Positions 11,865 through 23,341 of a DNA stretch of 64,000 bases are shown here, in pieces. Made by a program: the position numbers and the translations under genes. Every line of letters starts with the position of its first letter. Positions within the stretch are counted from its first letter, which is position 1. The stretch comes from Camellia lanceoleosa. Its lineage: Eukaryota; Streptophyta; Magnoliopsida; Ericales; Theaceae. The notes beneath the pieces were generated by a model. That model had not been told where the DNA came from. It ran no database searches and saw only the letters and a program-made list of their open reading frames with translations. The stretch lies in the NCBI GenBank assembly GCA_025200525.1, contig CM045763.1:58421530-58485529 (forward strand), written 5' to 3'.

Positions 11865-13120
11865 AATCCATCTAAAAATAATTTCTAAAAATTGGTTGTT
11901 CAAAAAGAATGATACTTGAACATCTAATAATATTCGTACGCATATACTTTTAAAAAGAATGTTAGTGCATATAGCATTTCTAAAAATATATATATAATAA
12001 ATTGATTTAATAATATTGTGTGGAGAGTCCTTAAAAAACTTAACCACACCAAAATAATTGGTTACTTTGAATATGAAACAGAAAAACAATGGAAATTAAA
12101 GAAAAACCATCACAAGATACCAAAATTTACTTAGGGATATTTTGGAAAGTGGGTTAAAAGTCACTTCTTAATTTTTAACCCATTTCATCTCTCACAAAAA
12201 AAAAAAAAAAAAAGTCAAAAAATTAACTTTTAACCATCTTTCCAAAACACCCCTTAGTTTGGACTAAGTCTACCCCCTATCCCAATTAAAAAATAAAATA
12301 CCAAATTCAAATTATATTAGGAATAGATATTGAACCAATAATTCAACAAATAATCATAACTAAATGATTTTATTAAATTTATCTTTTTTATTAAATACTC
12401 TCTCCATGTACATTCTTTCTCTCTTCCTTCCTTCCTTCTCTAAGTCCTTAACTTTAGCATCAAAAGGATTTTGTAGCCAAACATCAGCAGGGTTGCTCTC
12501 ACCGTTTGTTGTGATTGCACTTCTTTGTTCTCAAATAGTTCAGTTTGGCCACAGAGCTCCACTCATTATCAAAGTGGGACTTGTGGTGAGGCCCATAGGC
12601 TCAATTGCATAGAATTGAAAATCTCTTCAATTGGAGAGAAATCTGTTCCATTAATAAAAAAAAACATGTTTGGCCCAAATTTCTTTGTTGGTGTTTTTAA
12701 GTTATTGAATTTTAAATTTTTGCTATTTTTTAAAACTTTTTACGTGTTTCTACATCATGGGCGGAACCAGGAATTTCATCTGGGAAGGGCCATTTCATAT
12801 GCATAAAAAATACTGAGTTAGTTTTTATACATTACTAATTGAATATAATTTTTTATATAAAAATTGTGAAAGACGTATTTCACGAGAAAAATAAATAAAT
12901 CTAACAATTAGTTTTTTAGTTTTTAAAAATTTTGAACTATTAGATGTTAGTGTACAATGGGTTAAACTATTGTTTTAAGTTAATTTATCAATTAATAACA
13001 TTTAGTAAATAAGAAGTAAAAAATGCTTAAAACTTCTAAGACAAGCCTTACATAAAGTGAGACTCTTAAAAATTTTGAAGAAAATAACAAATTAAGTTTA
13101 CACATTCATTCATTTAAGTC
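11865..13120. other. Host intergenic DNA with an unrecognised segment
   Basis: AT-rich DNA without a gene I can name. The segment 12430-12640 is less AT-rich and open in two plus-strand frames, but shows no domain I recognise; it could be a decayed exon. A motif GGGCGGAACCAGGAATTTC at 12760 resembles ends of dispersed plant repeats. Confidence 0.3.
12130..12257. repeat. Small foldback element
   Basis: The left arm CTTAGGGATATTTTGGAAAG (12130-12149) is the near-complement of the right arm CTTTCCAAAACACCCCTTAG (12238-12257). The complementarity continues inward around a poly-A run, making a hairpin of about 128 bp, as in short MITEs. Confidence 0.6.
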
Positions 13121-15140
13121 AGTTTGGTAGACACCAATATACACACCAATAATAAGTTCAAATTACACACATGTAAATAAAAATACAATGCAAATCAGAA
13201 ATACCAAATTACAAAGACACAACCATTACTAATCACAACAAACAAACCAACCAAACAGTCAAATGTCACACAGAGGATAAGAGAAGAACAGCTTCAACAA
13301 ATAACCAGGTTCAAGGCAAGAATTTGTGTCTTCAGCATACTAATAGAGACCCATCTATGAGACAAGACAAATCCAATAAAAAATAAGTAACCATCAATTT
13401 TAGAAAATAAAAAATAAAAAATAATTTATTGCCCAAATTTCTTTTAAAAAGGAAGTTCATATATTAAGGCTTATTAATAGAGGGCATGTCTTGGTGTAGC
13501 AGTAAAATAAATGCATTATAGATCCTAGCCGCAGGAATAGCTTTTCCATACAATACTATTCTTTTAGTGGAGCAAGGCGGAGGAAGGGAGGGGGAAAGCC
13601 CGGCCACACCCCCACCCAAAAAAAAAAAATTGTTGGGTCAAATTTTTTTTATCAGTGTGATTTACACATTTTGTGTTTACTTATACAATAATTTTAGTTA
13701 TTCAAAACACTAAATTAGAAGTTTATCATAAAGTGAAGGGTAAGATATAAATTTAAAATTTAAAACATGTCTACACATCAATCAATCACTTTTTCTCTTA
13801 CAACTATCTATTCAACTACGAAAAAAATTTACAAATCATCCCAAACACAATTTTTTTCCATCTCATAAAATAGCAAAAAAATTAAAAAAACTAATTAAAA
13901 TAGCCAAGATCCCAAACAGGGCCTAAGTGAGGTTTTCAAAATTTCAAAATTTATCACAATCCCAATACCATTAGCTAATTGCTTTGGATGTGTATGGTTT
14001 ACCATTAGTGACAAAGTTATATGACACTCTGAACTGCCTAATAATTTTCTGATTCATGTGATTGTGTTAAAAAATAAAAATAAATAAAAATAAGTATGAG
14101 TCATATTTGCTACATAATACACATCTGTGATAAGAAATTTAAAAAGTACCATCAATGTATCTTATTTGGAAAAAAAAACAAAAAAAAAAAAAAAGAAGAG
14201 CAAAGAATGCTCGTGAAAAATCTACTGTGTAATTTTAGAGTTTTCAAAAACAATTTTTGAATTTTGAATTTATATATTTTTATTTGTAATGAATTTTTAC
14301 AATGTTTTAATCAAATTTGTTTACTTTTTACATCTAAATAATTTAGATACACTTAGTAGTCGTTTGACATGTGGGTTTGGCATGGGTTGAGGCTAAAATA
14401 GTCCCAAAAAGACAAAATACATTTTTTAGCCTCAAGTTAAAAGTTGTCACATCTAAACTATAATCAATTCAATTTTTTCTCTCACAAAAGTCAAAAAAAA
14501 CTAAAAAGTCCATTCCAAACAAGACGATTTTAGCCCCAAACTAAAAAAAGTGAAAAAATCAATTCACATTTCAAACGAAGCATTAAAAAGTACAAATTTT
14601 TTAAAAAACAACATTAAATAATTCACTAAATAGGACCCCCAAAAATCCCAAAAAATCCAGTATATTTTCATATATTTTTTATATTTATTGATTTTTTTTT
14701 TTTTTTAGAGTTCTTCACAAATATTTTATTATGTAAATACATTTAAATTAAGTGTATCTAAAAAAAATATAGAGTTATAATAAAAATAATGTAGAGTTTA
14801 AGAGTATTACAATTATTTCACATCTATTGTTAACGATTGTATTTTGATTCAAAACCATATAGAGATTTTCTGACTATATTTGATTTATATGGGATAAATG
14901 ATTTTGCCTTCAAACCACATGGGTATAAAATACATTTTGCCCCAAATTCTAATACTTTAGGATTACCTAATTTCTCATCAATTTTTTTTTTTTTTGTTAA
15001 AGGAAAAATGTTTGCAATATTTAGGTTGTATTTGGATTATGGATTTAGGTAAGAATTTTGAAAGAAAAATGAAAATATAAATAAAATATAATTACATTTT
15101 TCCTTTCAAATCCCTATCCAAACACAACCCTTCCAGTTCT
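13121..15140. other. Block A, NLR1-downstream host DNA duplicated in block B
   Basis: Host DNA downstream of NLR1 (which runs leftward). Its 13260-13500 part matches 41920-42105 joined to 54034-54110, and its 13960-14220 and 15020-15125 parts match 54400-54670. The match runs straight across the gypsy-2 insertion. Extra AT-rich sequence at 14220-15010 is absent from block B. No gene seen. Confidence 0.65.
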
Positions 15141-15148
15141 TTCTTAAT

Positions 15149-15970
15149 GGGATTTATTACACTTTCTATCCTTAAACTATCACCAAATTGTCTACTTCGT
15201 GAACTATCCATTGAATCTACTTAATCCCTAAAGTATATAAATTAAATTTTATTTATTCCTTAAACTATTGATTGAATCTATTACGACTCTAAAGTATTTA
15301 GTTCAAACAAATTTAGTCCCTGAAAGGATTACAAAAATAAAATATATGCCTATAAGTATTATAAATTAATAGAATACCCTACCAAGTTAAGATTTTATTC
15401 TAGAAAAATTTTATATTTCTATTTATCTTTAAAAAGTATTTTTTTTATTGTGTGTTTAAATTAGTATCAGCATCTGATTTTCAATCTCGCCAATAAAATT
15501 ATATGAGTATTAACATATTGAAAAAGTAGAATTATAGAATTTAAATAATGACATTTTGTTACAAATTATAATAGAATAAAAAATACATTAATTAAGTTAT
15601 AAAAAAATTTAGCAAAAAACTTAATAACATTCAATTAGGAAATTATAAATGAAATCTAATATATAATACTAAATAAAGACAAACAAGTAGTCATTGTAAA
15701 ATATAAGTAAAAAAATAAAATTTACCAAAAGAACTGACGCACACTTTTCGAAGACTATAAAAAATTAAGTATTTTTTGAAATACAATTTTAACTAGATAA
15801 AGTCTTTGATTAATTTATAATACTTATGGGCTTATATTTTATTTTTGTAATCATTCTAGGGACTATCGATAGTTTAGGGACTAAATGAATTTTAATTTAT
15901 ATATTTTAAATATTAAGTAAACTTAATCAATAATTCAGAACTATTTAGGAGTAAAAAGTGTAATAAACTC
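15149..15970. mobile_element. Foldback MITE with 8-bp target duplicate
   Basis: Bounded by TTCTTAAT at 15141-15148 and 15971-15978. The ends are inverted (GGGATTTATTACACTTT versus GAGTTTATTACACTTT) and arms continue inward, for example 15310-15370 against 15815-15900. The matching site in block B (about 54680) has a single CTTAATAATATA and no insert. The 8-bp duplicate fits hAT-like or related families. It lies within about 20 bp of the candidate 3' exon of NLR1. Confidence 0.75.
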
Positions 15971-15985
15971 TTCTTAATAATATAC

Positions 15986-16068
15986 CTGGAAAAGTTGAGA
16001 AATAGATGTTGAGGACCGAACCTTCCCAAATGCAGTCAAAAATGGCAGTGGCGGTTGAATCTTCTAAG
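15986..16068 (-). other. Candidate 3' exon of NLR1
   Basis: On the minus strand, 16068 follows an acceptor (TGTTTATTACAG) and 15986 precedes a donor-like CAG|GTATATTATT. The stretch is conserved in block B near 54690-54775. Joined to a donor at 16206/16205 it would replace the last NLR1 codons by LRRFNRHCHF and a stop at 16036. It may instead be a 3'UTR exon. Splicing is inferred from sequence only. Confidence 0.4.
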
Positions 16069-16199
16069 CTGTAATAAACATATAGATGAAACAAAATGAG
16101 GAATATTAAAATAAAGTTAGAGATATGAAATAGAGCAAACAACCACAAATATAAAATTGTATGATAGTAAAGAAGTATATGGATGAAACAAGATAAATA

Positions 16200-18824
16200 T
16201 CATACCGGCATATCATTATGTATCTTCATTATGTTTTTAATTCTATCTGGAACCGTAGTTATTGGATTGCACAGAAAGAAGCCAAGTTCCTTGAGTCGTG
16301 GCATTCCTCCTTCCTCAACTATTAACTCCTCTAGTTTTTCCAAAAGCTCAATTTTCAATACTTCAAGTTGAGGAAAGTTACAACCAGGTGCTCCGGGGCA
16401 AACCATCTTGCTCCCCATGTATGACTTGTAGTATAATTTTAGGATCCTTAGTTTAGGGAGTTTCTTTAGAGTCTCCATTGGGTCGTCTTCTAAATAATTG
16501 TAGGAAAGGGTAAGCTTGGTAAGGTTTGGGGGAAGTGTGTCATGTTGAGGCAACTTAGAGTTCCACCACCCAATGTACTCCAGCTTCAGGCTAAGAAGAT
16601 TCTCATATCGAGACAAATTCCATGTTCCTAATTTCTCACCACTGATGAGACCCGACAACAACGACAACTTTTCAAGCTTGGTCAGTACAAGTCTTGGGTC
16701 TGACAATATCTCAATGACACGCGTAGACGAATTATTAACACCTAACTTTCTCAAATTGACAAGTCTGGGCAAAAAACTGAAATCGCACCCCACTTCTTCC
16801 GTCAACCCATATAGGGTTTGGAGATTTGGTAAACAAGTTTCAGTTCGATAAAATATTCTATCCAAGTTGATCCCACAGAACGAAGGAACCTTGCAGAAAC
16901 GAGGTAAAAGTATATGTCTTAGTTGCTTCATAGTCCAAAAAACATCAGGAAGGATGACACAACCATCGCTATCTTGAGCATCAAAGGTTAGCAAACCTTT
17001 CAGATTGCTTATGGTGTTAGGAATTTCTATATAATCTGTGGATCCCAATCCAAGGTAATGCAAGTTCTTCAAATTGCCAACTTCATTTGGAAGACGCCCC
17101 CAAAAATATTCACACTTAATACTTAGAACTCGAAGAAATTCAAAGTCTCGAAGAAAATTCTTAACCATTTCCCTCCTTACAAACCTTAGATCTCCACTAA
17201 AACTTAGCATAGAACGAAGCTTTGGAGTTCGATAATTCAAAGAAATGTAGTCCTCGAAATTACTACCATGAGTAGTGACTCTACGTACACCCGTTCCACG
17301 ATTACAGGTGATTACATCATTTTGAGTGTTAAAGAAATTAATTTCCTTGGCCTCCCGAATGCAAAGATCGTGCAAAATGTCATGAATGCGACAACTCCTA
17401 ACCTTTCCATCAAACAACCTTTGAACAACTTGAATCAAGTTCCTCGCAATCAAGTGATTTAGATAATCATCCCCCACATCCTCAACCTCTCGCACTCCAC
17501 TACCTCCTATAAATCCCTCGGCTGCCCATAAATTAACTAAATTGAATGCAGAAATTTCATGGTCCTCCGGAAAAAGTCCGAAGTATAGAAAACATGGTTT
17601 CAAATTTGTAGGCAAGTCTTTGTAACTCAGTCCAAAGATTTCTGAGCATTGATCATCATCTTGCCCCATGCTCTCAAGTATCCCCTTCCATGCGTTTTCT
17701 GATCTCTCTCTTAATAACAACAATCCTGCTGCTAGTACAATTGCTAGTGGTACACCACCGCATCTTTTTAATATTTGCTCACCAATAGTCTCCAGCTGAG
17801 GGGGATCACTTGCTTCAACCATAACCATTTTAAAGAAGAGTTTTCTGCTGTTTTCTTCATTTAAAGGCTGCAATTCATGTAGAGAGCTATTCCCGCCAAC
17901 ATGAGTACCCACATAATTGTTTCGAGAAGTGAGAATTATTCTACTCCCATTCTTCGTATTGGTAGGGATGACATTCTTTATAGCATCCCATGTGTCAATA
18001 TGCCATATATCATCAAGGACTATTACATACCTGTGTTGGCTAAGGAATGTAAACAAATTGACCTCGACGTTCTCCTCCCACTTCTCTTTCTCTAAGCCAA
18101 CTTGTCGTGCAATGTCTCGTAAAAGTTCTTTTATATTTGGTTGCTGAGAAACATAAATCCATGCAGAAAGTTGAAAATTATGTTGAGCGGACTTAAAAAT
18201 TTTCTTAGCAAGAGTTGTTTTGCCCAGCCCTGCCATGCCAATAATTGAGATCACACGACATTGTAATTCTTTATTGAGCATTTTTGCCACCAAATCTTCA
18301 ATGTGTTTTTCAAAACCAACAACATTTGGTTCATCAATATGGGGAAAAGATCGTCTTTCATCCCACATGTCTCTCCCACCACTACCACTGGATTCATTGA
18401 TGCCATAAGTTTGTCTGACACGAGTGATATCCTCAACTCTTCTTTTGATCCCTTCAATCTCCACAGCAAAGTTACGAGCGTCATAACCATAGCAGACAAT
18501 ACAAGTGGCACTCTTGAAACAACCCAAAAACTTCTTCCCTCTGTGTGATGCTATCCGGGGGTAGTATTTCTGCATAATGTCCTCCACATCACAAGCAAGT
18601 TCTCGAATATCAATCACCAAGTTGGCCACTCCTCTGCTTCCCCTTTGTTTGGCTTCAGCATCCTCCAAGTAGGCTTGAATATGCCTCATCTCACGTTCAA
18701 TCCAAACAATGTCTCCTCGCAAACGAGACAAGCGAGAACCTTCTTTCAAAACTAGATCGCCAAGTACACCAACGGTTTGTCTGAGGACTGCAGTAGCTCC
18801 GGCAAGAGCAATAGATGCCATCAT
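16200..18824 (-). CDS. NLR1: CC-NB-LRR disease-resistance protein (RPP8/RPP13-like), 874 aa
   Basis: Likely an intracellular immune receptor that senses pathogen effectors and triggers defence. The N-terminal coiled-coil (about 1-150) has the EDVID-type box DVEDIM at 79-84. The NB-ARC domain has a P-loop GMAGLGKTT at 196-204 (second glycine replaced by alanine), kinase-2 YVIVLDDIW at 266-274, RNBS-B GSRIILTSR at 293-301, GLPLA-type CGGVPLAIV at 355-363, RNBS-D CFLYFGLFPE at 411-420, and IHD in place of MHD at 480-482. Irregular leucine-rich repeats fill about 530-865. The length is normal for the family. The frame opens with two ATGs; the second (MASIAL) matches the NLR2 start. A 5'UTR intron at 18836-19617 is inferred. 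The stop overlaps a donor-like GTATGA, so the true C-terminus may differ. Paralogues: NLR2 and NLR3. Confidence 0.93.
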   Translation of the reverse strand: MMASIALAGATAVLRQTVGVLGDLVLKEGSRLSRLRGDIVWIEREMRHIQAYLEDAEAKQRGSRGVANLVIDIRELACDVEDIMQKYYPRIASHRGKKFLGCFKSATCIVCYGYDARNFAVEIEGIKRRVEDITRVRQTYGINESSGSGGRDMWDERRSFPHIDEPNVVGFEKHIEDLVAKMLNKELQCRVISIIGMAGLGKTTLAKKIFKSAQHNFQLSAWIYVSQQPNIKELLRDIARQVGLEKEKWEENVEVNLFTFLSQHRYVIVLDDIWHIDTWDAIKNVIPTNTKNGSRIILTSRNNYVGTHVGGNSSLHELQPLNEENSRKLFFKMVMVEASDPPQLETIGEQILKRCGGVPLAIVLAAGLLLLRERSENAWKGILESMGQDDDQCSEIFGLSYKDLPTNLKPCFLYFGLFPEDHEISAFNLVNLWAAEGFIGGSGVREVEDVGDDYLNHLIARNLIQVVQRLFDGKVRSCRIHDILHDLCIREAKEINFFNTQNDVITCNRGTGVRRVTTHGSNFEDYISLNYRTPKLRSMLSFSGDLRFVRREMVKNFLRDFEFLRVLSIKCEYFWGRLPNEVGNLKNLHYLGLGSTDYIEIPNTISNLKGLLTFDAQDSDGCVILPDVFWTMKQLRHILLPRFCKVPSFCGINLDRIFYRTETCLPNLQTLYGLTEEVGCDFSFLPRLVNLRKLGVNNSSTRVIEILSDPRLVLTKLEKLSLLSGLISGEKLGTWNLSRYENLLSLKLEYIGWWNSKLPQHDTLPPNLTKLTLSYNYLEDDPMETLKKLPKLRILKLYYKSYMGSKMVCPGAPGCNFPQLEVLKIELLEKLEELIVEEGGMPRLKELGFFLCNPITTVPDRIKNIMKIHNDMPV

Positions 18825-19900
18825 TGCTTTGATGGCTACAAATTACAGATGAGAAGTTCTGACAAAAACATTGAAGACAACAGCTTCTAAGAAAAACACA
18901 CAAGAATTGGAACAAGAGTGAACCACAACAGAAAATAATCATAAAAGCTTTGTGACCATTGGATTACACTTAGAATAAATCACCACACACTAATCAAGAC
19001 AATCCAAAGATCCTAAATCTTTCATGATCATTTTCATAAAAAAAATTTCATGATCCCTAACTTTTCTCGAACCCCAATCACCGATTTGTATAAATTTCAA
19101 CACAACAGAAAATTAATTAAGTGGGTTAATTACACAATTGGTCCCCAATTTATATGTTTTGTTACACTTCAATTCCCAATATTTTAATCTTTTTACTTTG
19201 GTCCCTAAAATATGTGATTGGTTTCACTTTAGTCCCTAATAGTAGCTCCGATCGAATTGAAAAGGGATTTTTATTTATTTATTTATTTAAACCTAAAAAA
19301 AATGCTACAAAATGTACACTTTCACACTTATATATATATTTGATCATTTTGATTTTTATTGAAATTTCATGTAAAATTCCAAAACTACCAAACACCCCCC
19401 GCCCCCCCCCCCCCCCCCCCCCAAAAAACAGATTTTGACAACGATCACGTCACGGACTAAAGTGTAATAGATTGCATATTTTGGTATCAAAGTGGAACAA
19501 TTAAAAGATTATACTCTTGAGAGATTAACTCAAAAATAAACAGAATGATTTAGCGCAGAAGATTAAAATTAAAAAAAAAAAAAGAAAGAAAGAAACAGCA
19601 AAAACGAAAAAACCAACCTGTAATCTGATGGCAGTCACGCAAGAAAGAAGACAGAAATCAGATGGAAAATAAAAGCGCAATCTCGGCTCTCAACCTCCCC
19701 CCAACGAATTACCGATCATGACGAGTAAGAAGCCCCCTTGAAAGAACTGAGAGAGAACTCTGCAAGAAGACTATTATGTGAAGACTTATCACCGTTTACT
19801 CACTTTTTTTCTACCAAAATATCTGTGCAGTGGTGGGTCAACCACTTTACTCATTTTATTTTGGGCCGCTCAAATTAAAAATTGATAGACAATGTTTGTA
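18825..19900 (-). promoter_or_regulatory. NLR1 5'UTR with inferred intron, and upstream region
   Basis: On the minus strand an exon end CAGATTACAG|GTTGGT lies at 19618/19617 and an acceptor AATTTGTAG|CCATC at 18836/18835, giving an intron of about 782 bp ending just before the ATG. Both sites recur upstream of NLR3 in block B (donor at 59236, acceptor at 58370), which supports their use. A possible TATA box (CTATAAATA, minus, 19923-19915) and a W-box core (GGTTGACC, 19836-19843) are present; transcription start is not known. Confidence 0.5.
19118..19535. mobile_element. Foldback MITE inside the NLR1 5'UTR intron
   Basis: Left arm from GGGTTAATTACAC (about 19123) with repeated GGTCCC phrases, right arm ending GAGATTAACTC (about 19532). 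Arms are inverted over about 100 bp each. It is absent from the matching intron upstream of NLR3. It contains a poly-C run, six C, one G, then 21 C (19395-19422), which may be inaccurate in length. Confidence 0.6.
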
Positions 19901-20131
19901 ATGGGTACGTATTATATTTATAGGACTTTTTTTAGGTGTACAATCTTTAAGGTTGTATATTATGTGTCACTTACATAAAAAGTGTAAGTAGAAGGTGAAA
20001 ATAAAAGCAGCACTGTAAATAGAAAAGGCGTAAGTTGCACACCATAACAGATAATTAATGAATTCGTACGGTTGGACAGTGTGTGGGCTGAAAAAGATAT
20101 AGGGAAAGATTGTCTACTTTTTGGCCTTTGT

Positions 20132-20470
20132 TTGGATTGTATTGTTCGGTTCGTGGGAGCCCACTATGGGTTCCTTTTTTAATTGGAACCGTTCAATGTG
20201 TAGAAATCGTCGAGTACTATATTCTTGTAAAAAAATTACGTTTATTGGATATCGATAGCTATCTGATCGTGTTAGTTTTTTTTGTTACATGTTAATTATA
20301 ACACCATCCATTGTTTATACAAAACTGATTTGATCATGTAGTTAGCGATATCCAATAGATATATTTTTTACAGGTATATTATACTCGATCAGTTCTACAC
20401 ATTCAACGATTTTGATTAAAAAAACGAGACCAATGGTGGCCCCCCATGAGCCAAACAACACCATCCGATT
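20132..20470. mobile_element. Foldback MITE, about 340 bp
   Basis: Left arm from TTGGATTGTATTGTTCGG (20132) pairs with a right arm ending ACAACACCATCCGAT (20470). Complementarity continues over more than 100 bp per arm, including GGATATCGATAGC against the GTTAGCGATATCC region. Confidence 0.65.
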
Positions 20471-20747
20471 TAATAAAAATACACATGTAATATTTTATTT
20501 TTTTTTCCTTTCACTCTTATGCTTTAAGGTCTGTACATAGGCTGCCGTGAAGTTGATTGCTATTTAATATTACGTAAATTAATTTTTTCATATATTTTTT
20601 TTAGTGATTAGTGATAATTTTTTAATTTTTTTTAGTACCTTTTTAACTTTTTAATTTTTTTTTGAGTTGTCAAACCAGTCCTAAATTAGAGAGGTAATAT
20701 AATTGTGGTTATTTATGGGCTAATGTAGTAATATCAATTGGTTGGAA

Positions 20748-21157
20748 TTAATTACACTTTGTCCCTTTATGGTTGGTCATTTTTTCACTTTGATCCTTAA
20801 AGTTTATTTTTTTTCACTCTGACCTTTATGTTTCATTTTTTTTTTAATTTACTTTTAAAACTAGTAAATGTACAAAATTAGACAGAAAATGTCACTATAG
20901 CTATCACATAATATACAAAATGTATTATTAAACTAGGTTTGAGTTTGTGTCAGATGTGTGGGTTATATATACTAAAATATGTTTATATTACGTGACTGTT
21001 AATGTGTTATTTATTATTTAATTTTTAACAGAAGTTAGCTTAAGGAGTAAATTGGAAAAAAAAATTAAAAACATAAAAAGTCAAAGCGAAAAAAATAAAC
21101 TTTAAAGACCAAAGTGAGAAAATAGCTAAACATGAACGGGATAAAGTGTAATTTACC
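20748..21157. mobile_element. Foldback MITE, about 410 bp
   Basis: Left arm GGAATTAATTACACTTT with TTCACTTTGATCC pairs with right arm GGGATAAAGTGTAATTTACC. About 100 bp per arm is complementary with mismatches. No ORF. Confidence 0.65.
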
Positions 21158-21193
21158 TTTTATAAAACTATGTAAAAGCCCTCAATATATAGG

Positions 21194-21326
21194 AGGTGAC
21201 TTCATTGTTAATATAAAGTGATAGGCAAATTAGTTTTTTTTTCCCCTCTAATCACAGGAAGGTGACTTCATTGTTAATGTAAAGTGATAGGCAAAATTGG
21301 TTTTTTTTTCCCCTCTAATCACAGGA
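21194..21326. repeat. 66-67-bp tandem duplication
   Basis: Two direct copies, 21194-21259 and 21260-21326, both opening AGGTGACTTCATTGTTAAT and closing CTCTAATCACAGG, with only a few differences. A recent local duplication. Confidence 0.85.
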
Positions 21327-21792
21327 GATTAGATTTTCCTTTATGCGATTGGTAGTTCCCTCTTTGGTTGGGTTTCATAGTTTCATAATATATTTATGTT
21401 TTATTTGTTTGGACGGAAAATATTTTATATGATTTTTTTTTTAAAACATGGTTTTTAGAAATAAATAATTTTCTATGTTCGGTGGTGGATGTGATGGAAC
21501 AAAGGTGAAAGTAAAAGTGGTGGCATGGTGGTGGGGCGACAACAACAATAGCAACAGTGACGTGGCGATAGATATGGTGTTGGTGGTACGGTGGTGGAGG
21601 TGGGTGTGACGTTGGTAATGTGGTGACATTGGTAAGACTTTAGTTTGGAAAACGTTTTCTGCCTTTTAAAAGTAAAAAATATTTTTTTTTCCAAATAGGC
21701 CTGTTTTTTATTAACCATAGAAAATATTTTCGGTTGACTTTTGTTTTTCATTATACTAAACACTAGTAAGTACAAAAATTATTTTTCATAAG

Positions 21793-22275
21793 GATAAAAG
21801 ACAATTTTAGTCCTTAAAATATGCACTTTTTGTCATTTTAATTCTTAAATTTCAATTTTGTTATTTTGGTCATTAAAATTGTCAATTTGAGTTAAGGTTT
21901 AACATCTATTAATAGAAATATAGCTAAAAGACAGTTTTGGTCCTTAAAATAGGCATTTCTTCTCATTTTAGTCCCTCAAGTTTTAAATTTTGTCATTTTA
22001 GTCTTCAAAGTTGTCAATTGGAGTTAATCCTAGCTCAAATTGATAACTTTGAGAACCAAAATGACAAAATTTAAAACTTGAGAGACCAAAATGATAATAA
22101 ATGCATACTTTAGGGACCAAAACTATGTTTTATTCATATATATGTCAGCAAACGTTAAACTTACGACTAAATTGACTCAAATTAACAACTTTAAGGACCG
22201 AAATGATAAAATTAAAGCTTAAGGAACTAAAATGACAAAAAGTGCATATTTTAGGAACTAAAATTATCTTTTATC
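21793..22275. mobile_element. Nested foldback MITEs (inner 21921-22135)
   Basis: The outer arms GATAAAAGACAATTTTAG (21793) and CTAAAATTATCTTTTATC (ends 22275) are inverted for about 115 bp. Inside lies a second foldback of similar sequence whose arms start TAGCTAAAAGACAG (21921) and end CTATGTTTTATTC (22135). Both belong to the GGTCCTTAAAAT-type foldback class seen elsewhere here, suggesting one member inserted in another. Confidence 0.7.
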
Positions 22276-23341
22276 TTTTTTTTTTGATAAATTTTTTTTA
22301 GCCAAACAAACGGAGCATTAATGCCTTTGTAATTTTTTAAAACAAAGATGATTTTTGTAACTCTCACTTCCCCACTAATTCAATCCTACCATTCATTTCT
22401 GAAAACAAACGGAGAAACGTTGATCTCTGTAGCGCAAAATAAAAGAATTTTTTTAAAATATATTATTTTATTAATTTTAATTAAATTATTTATGTGAATT
22501 TATGTGTATATATAATTTTTATAAAATGTATGTTATAAATTATTTATGTGAATTTATGTGGATATATAATTGTTATAAAATGTATGTTATAATGTTGAAA
22601 AATAATCTAAACCCTATCGCATTATAAAATTATAATTTAAATATATATATATATATATATAATTATTATTCAGCTTCTCAAGTCCACTTTGGTAGACTAC
22701 ACCATGCGGTTGGTTTATTGTGGATTTAGTCCAAGCTTATATTTGTAATTCGAACAATTTATCTGGTAGGAGGCATAATGTTGATTAACCATAACAAAGT
22801 TAATTAGACATCAATACTCACACAATCAATTCATAATTTACCCTTAAAAAAAATGAATGGCATGTATCATTTCTACAATTTACTGTTATCTTTTGAGAAG
22901 AAAATGTGATTTGATTGTGTGCGTAATAATATTTGATTAATTTAATTTTTAATATAAATGAGCTATTAAACGAGCCTTATAAAATAAATGGTTTATATTA
23001 TGAAGATGAATTCTCAGCATATTTTTTAAAAAAAATATGGGGAAATTAGTTATCAGTGGTTTTAGTGGAAAAAATTCACAAAAATATAATAAACATTATA
23101 AATATTAATAATTAACATCATTATGTAATTATTTTTCAAAAACCATCCTGAATGGTAAAAATATTGCAATGCATGCAATAAAAAGACAATATTTTAAACA
23201 AGAAAAGTGATTTGTAAACAAAAAATTCATACAAAAAATTTCACAAGAACAAGGTGGTAATATGATATTTTGAAAACTGAAAATCACTCTGATGAGCTTT
23301 TTAGTTTGAAATGAATGGACACAAATATGTCATGTCATTTT
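22276..23341. other. AT-rich intergenic DNA with two short repeats
   Basis: No gene seen. It holds a 54-bp tandem duplication (22483-22536 and 22537-22590, unit opening AAATTATTTATGTGAATTT) and an (AT)n run at 22640-22662. The last five bases, ATTTT, are the target duplicate of gypsy-1. Confidence 0.7.

Noticed and set aside
17268..18548. Plus-strand readings opposite NLR1
   Set aside because: Antisense shadows of the NB-ARC and coiled-coil codons; equivalent shadows occur opposite the NLR2 pseudogene.
19395..19422. Poly-C tract as a functional i-motif or G-quadruplex site
   Set aside because: A near-homopolymer run inside a MITE; its length may be a sequencing artefact and nothing else supports a role.
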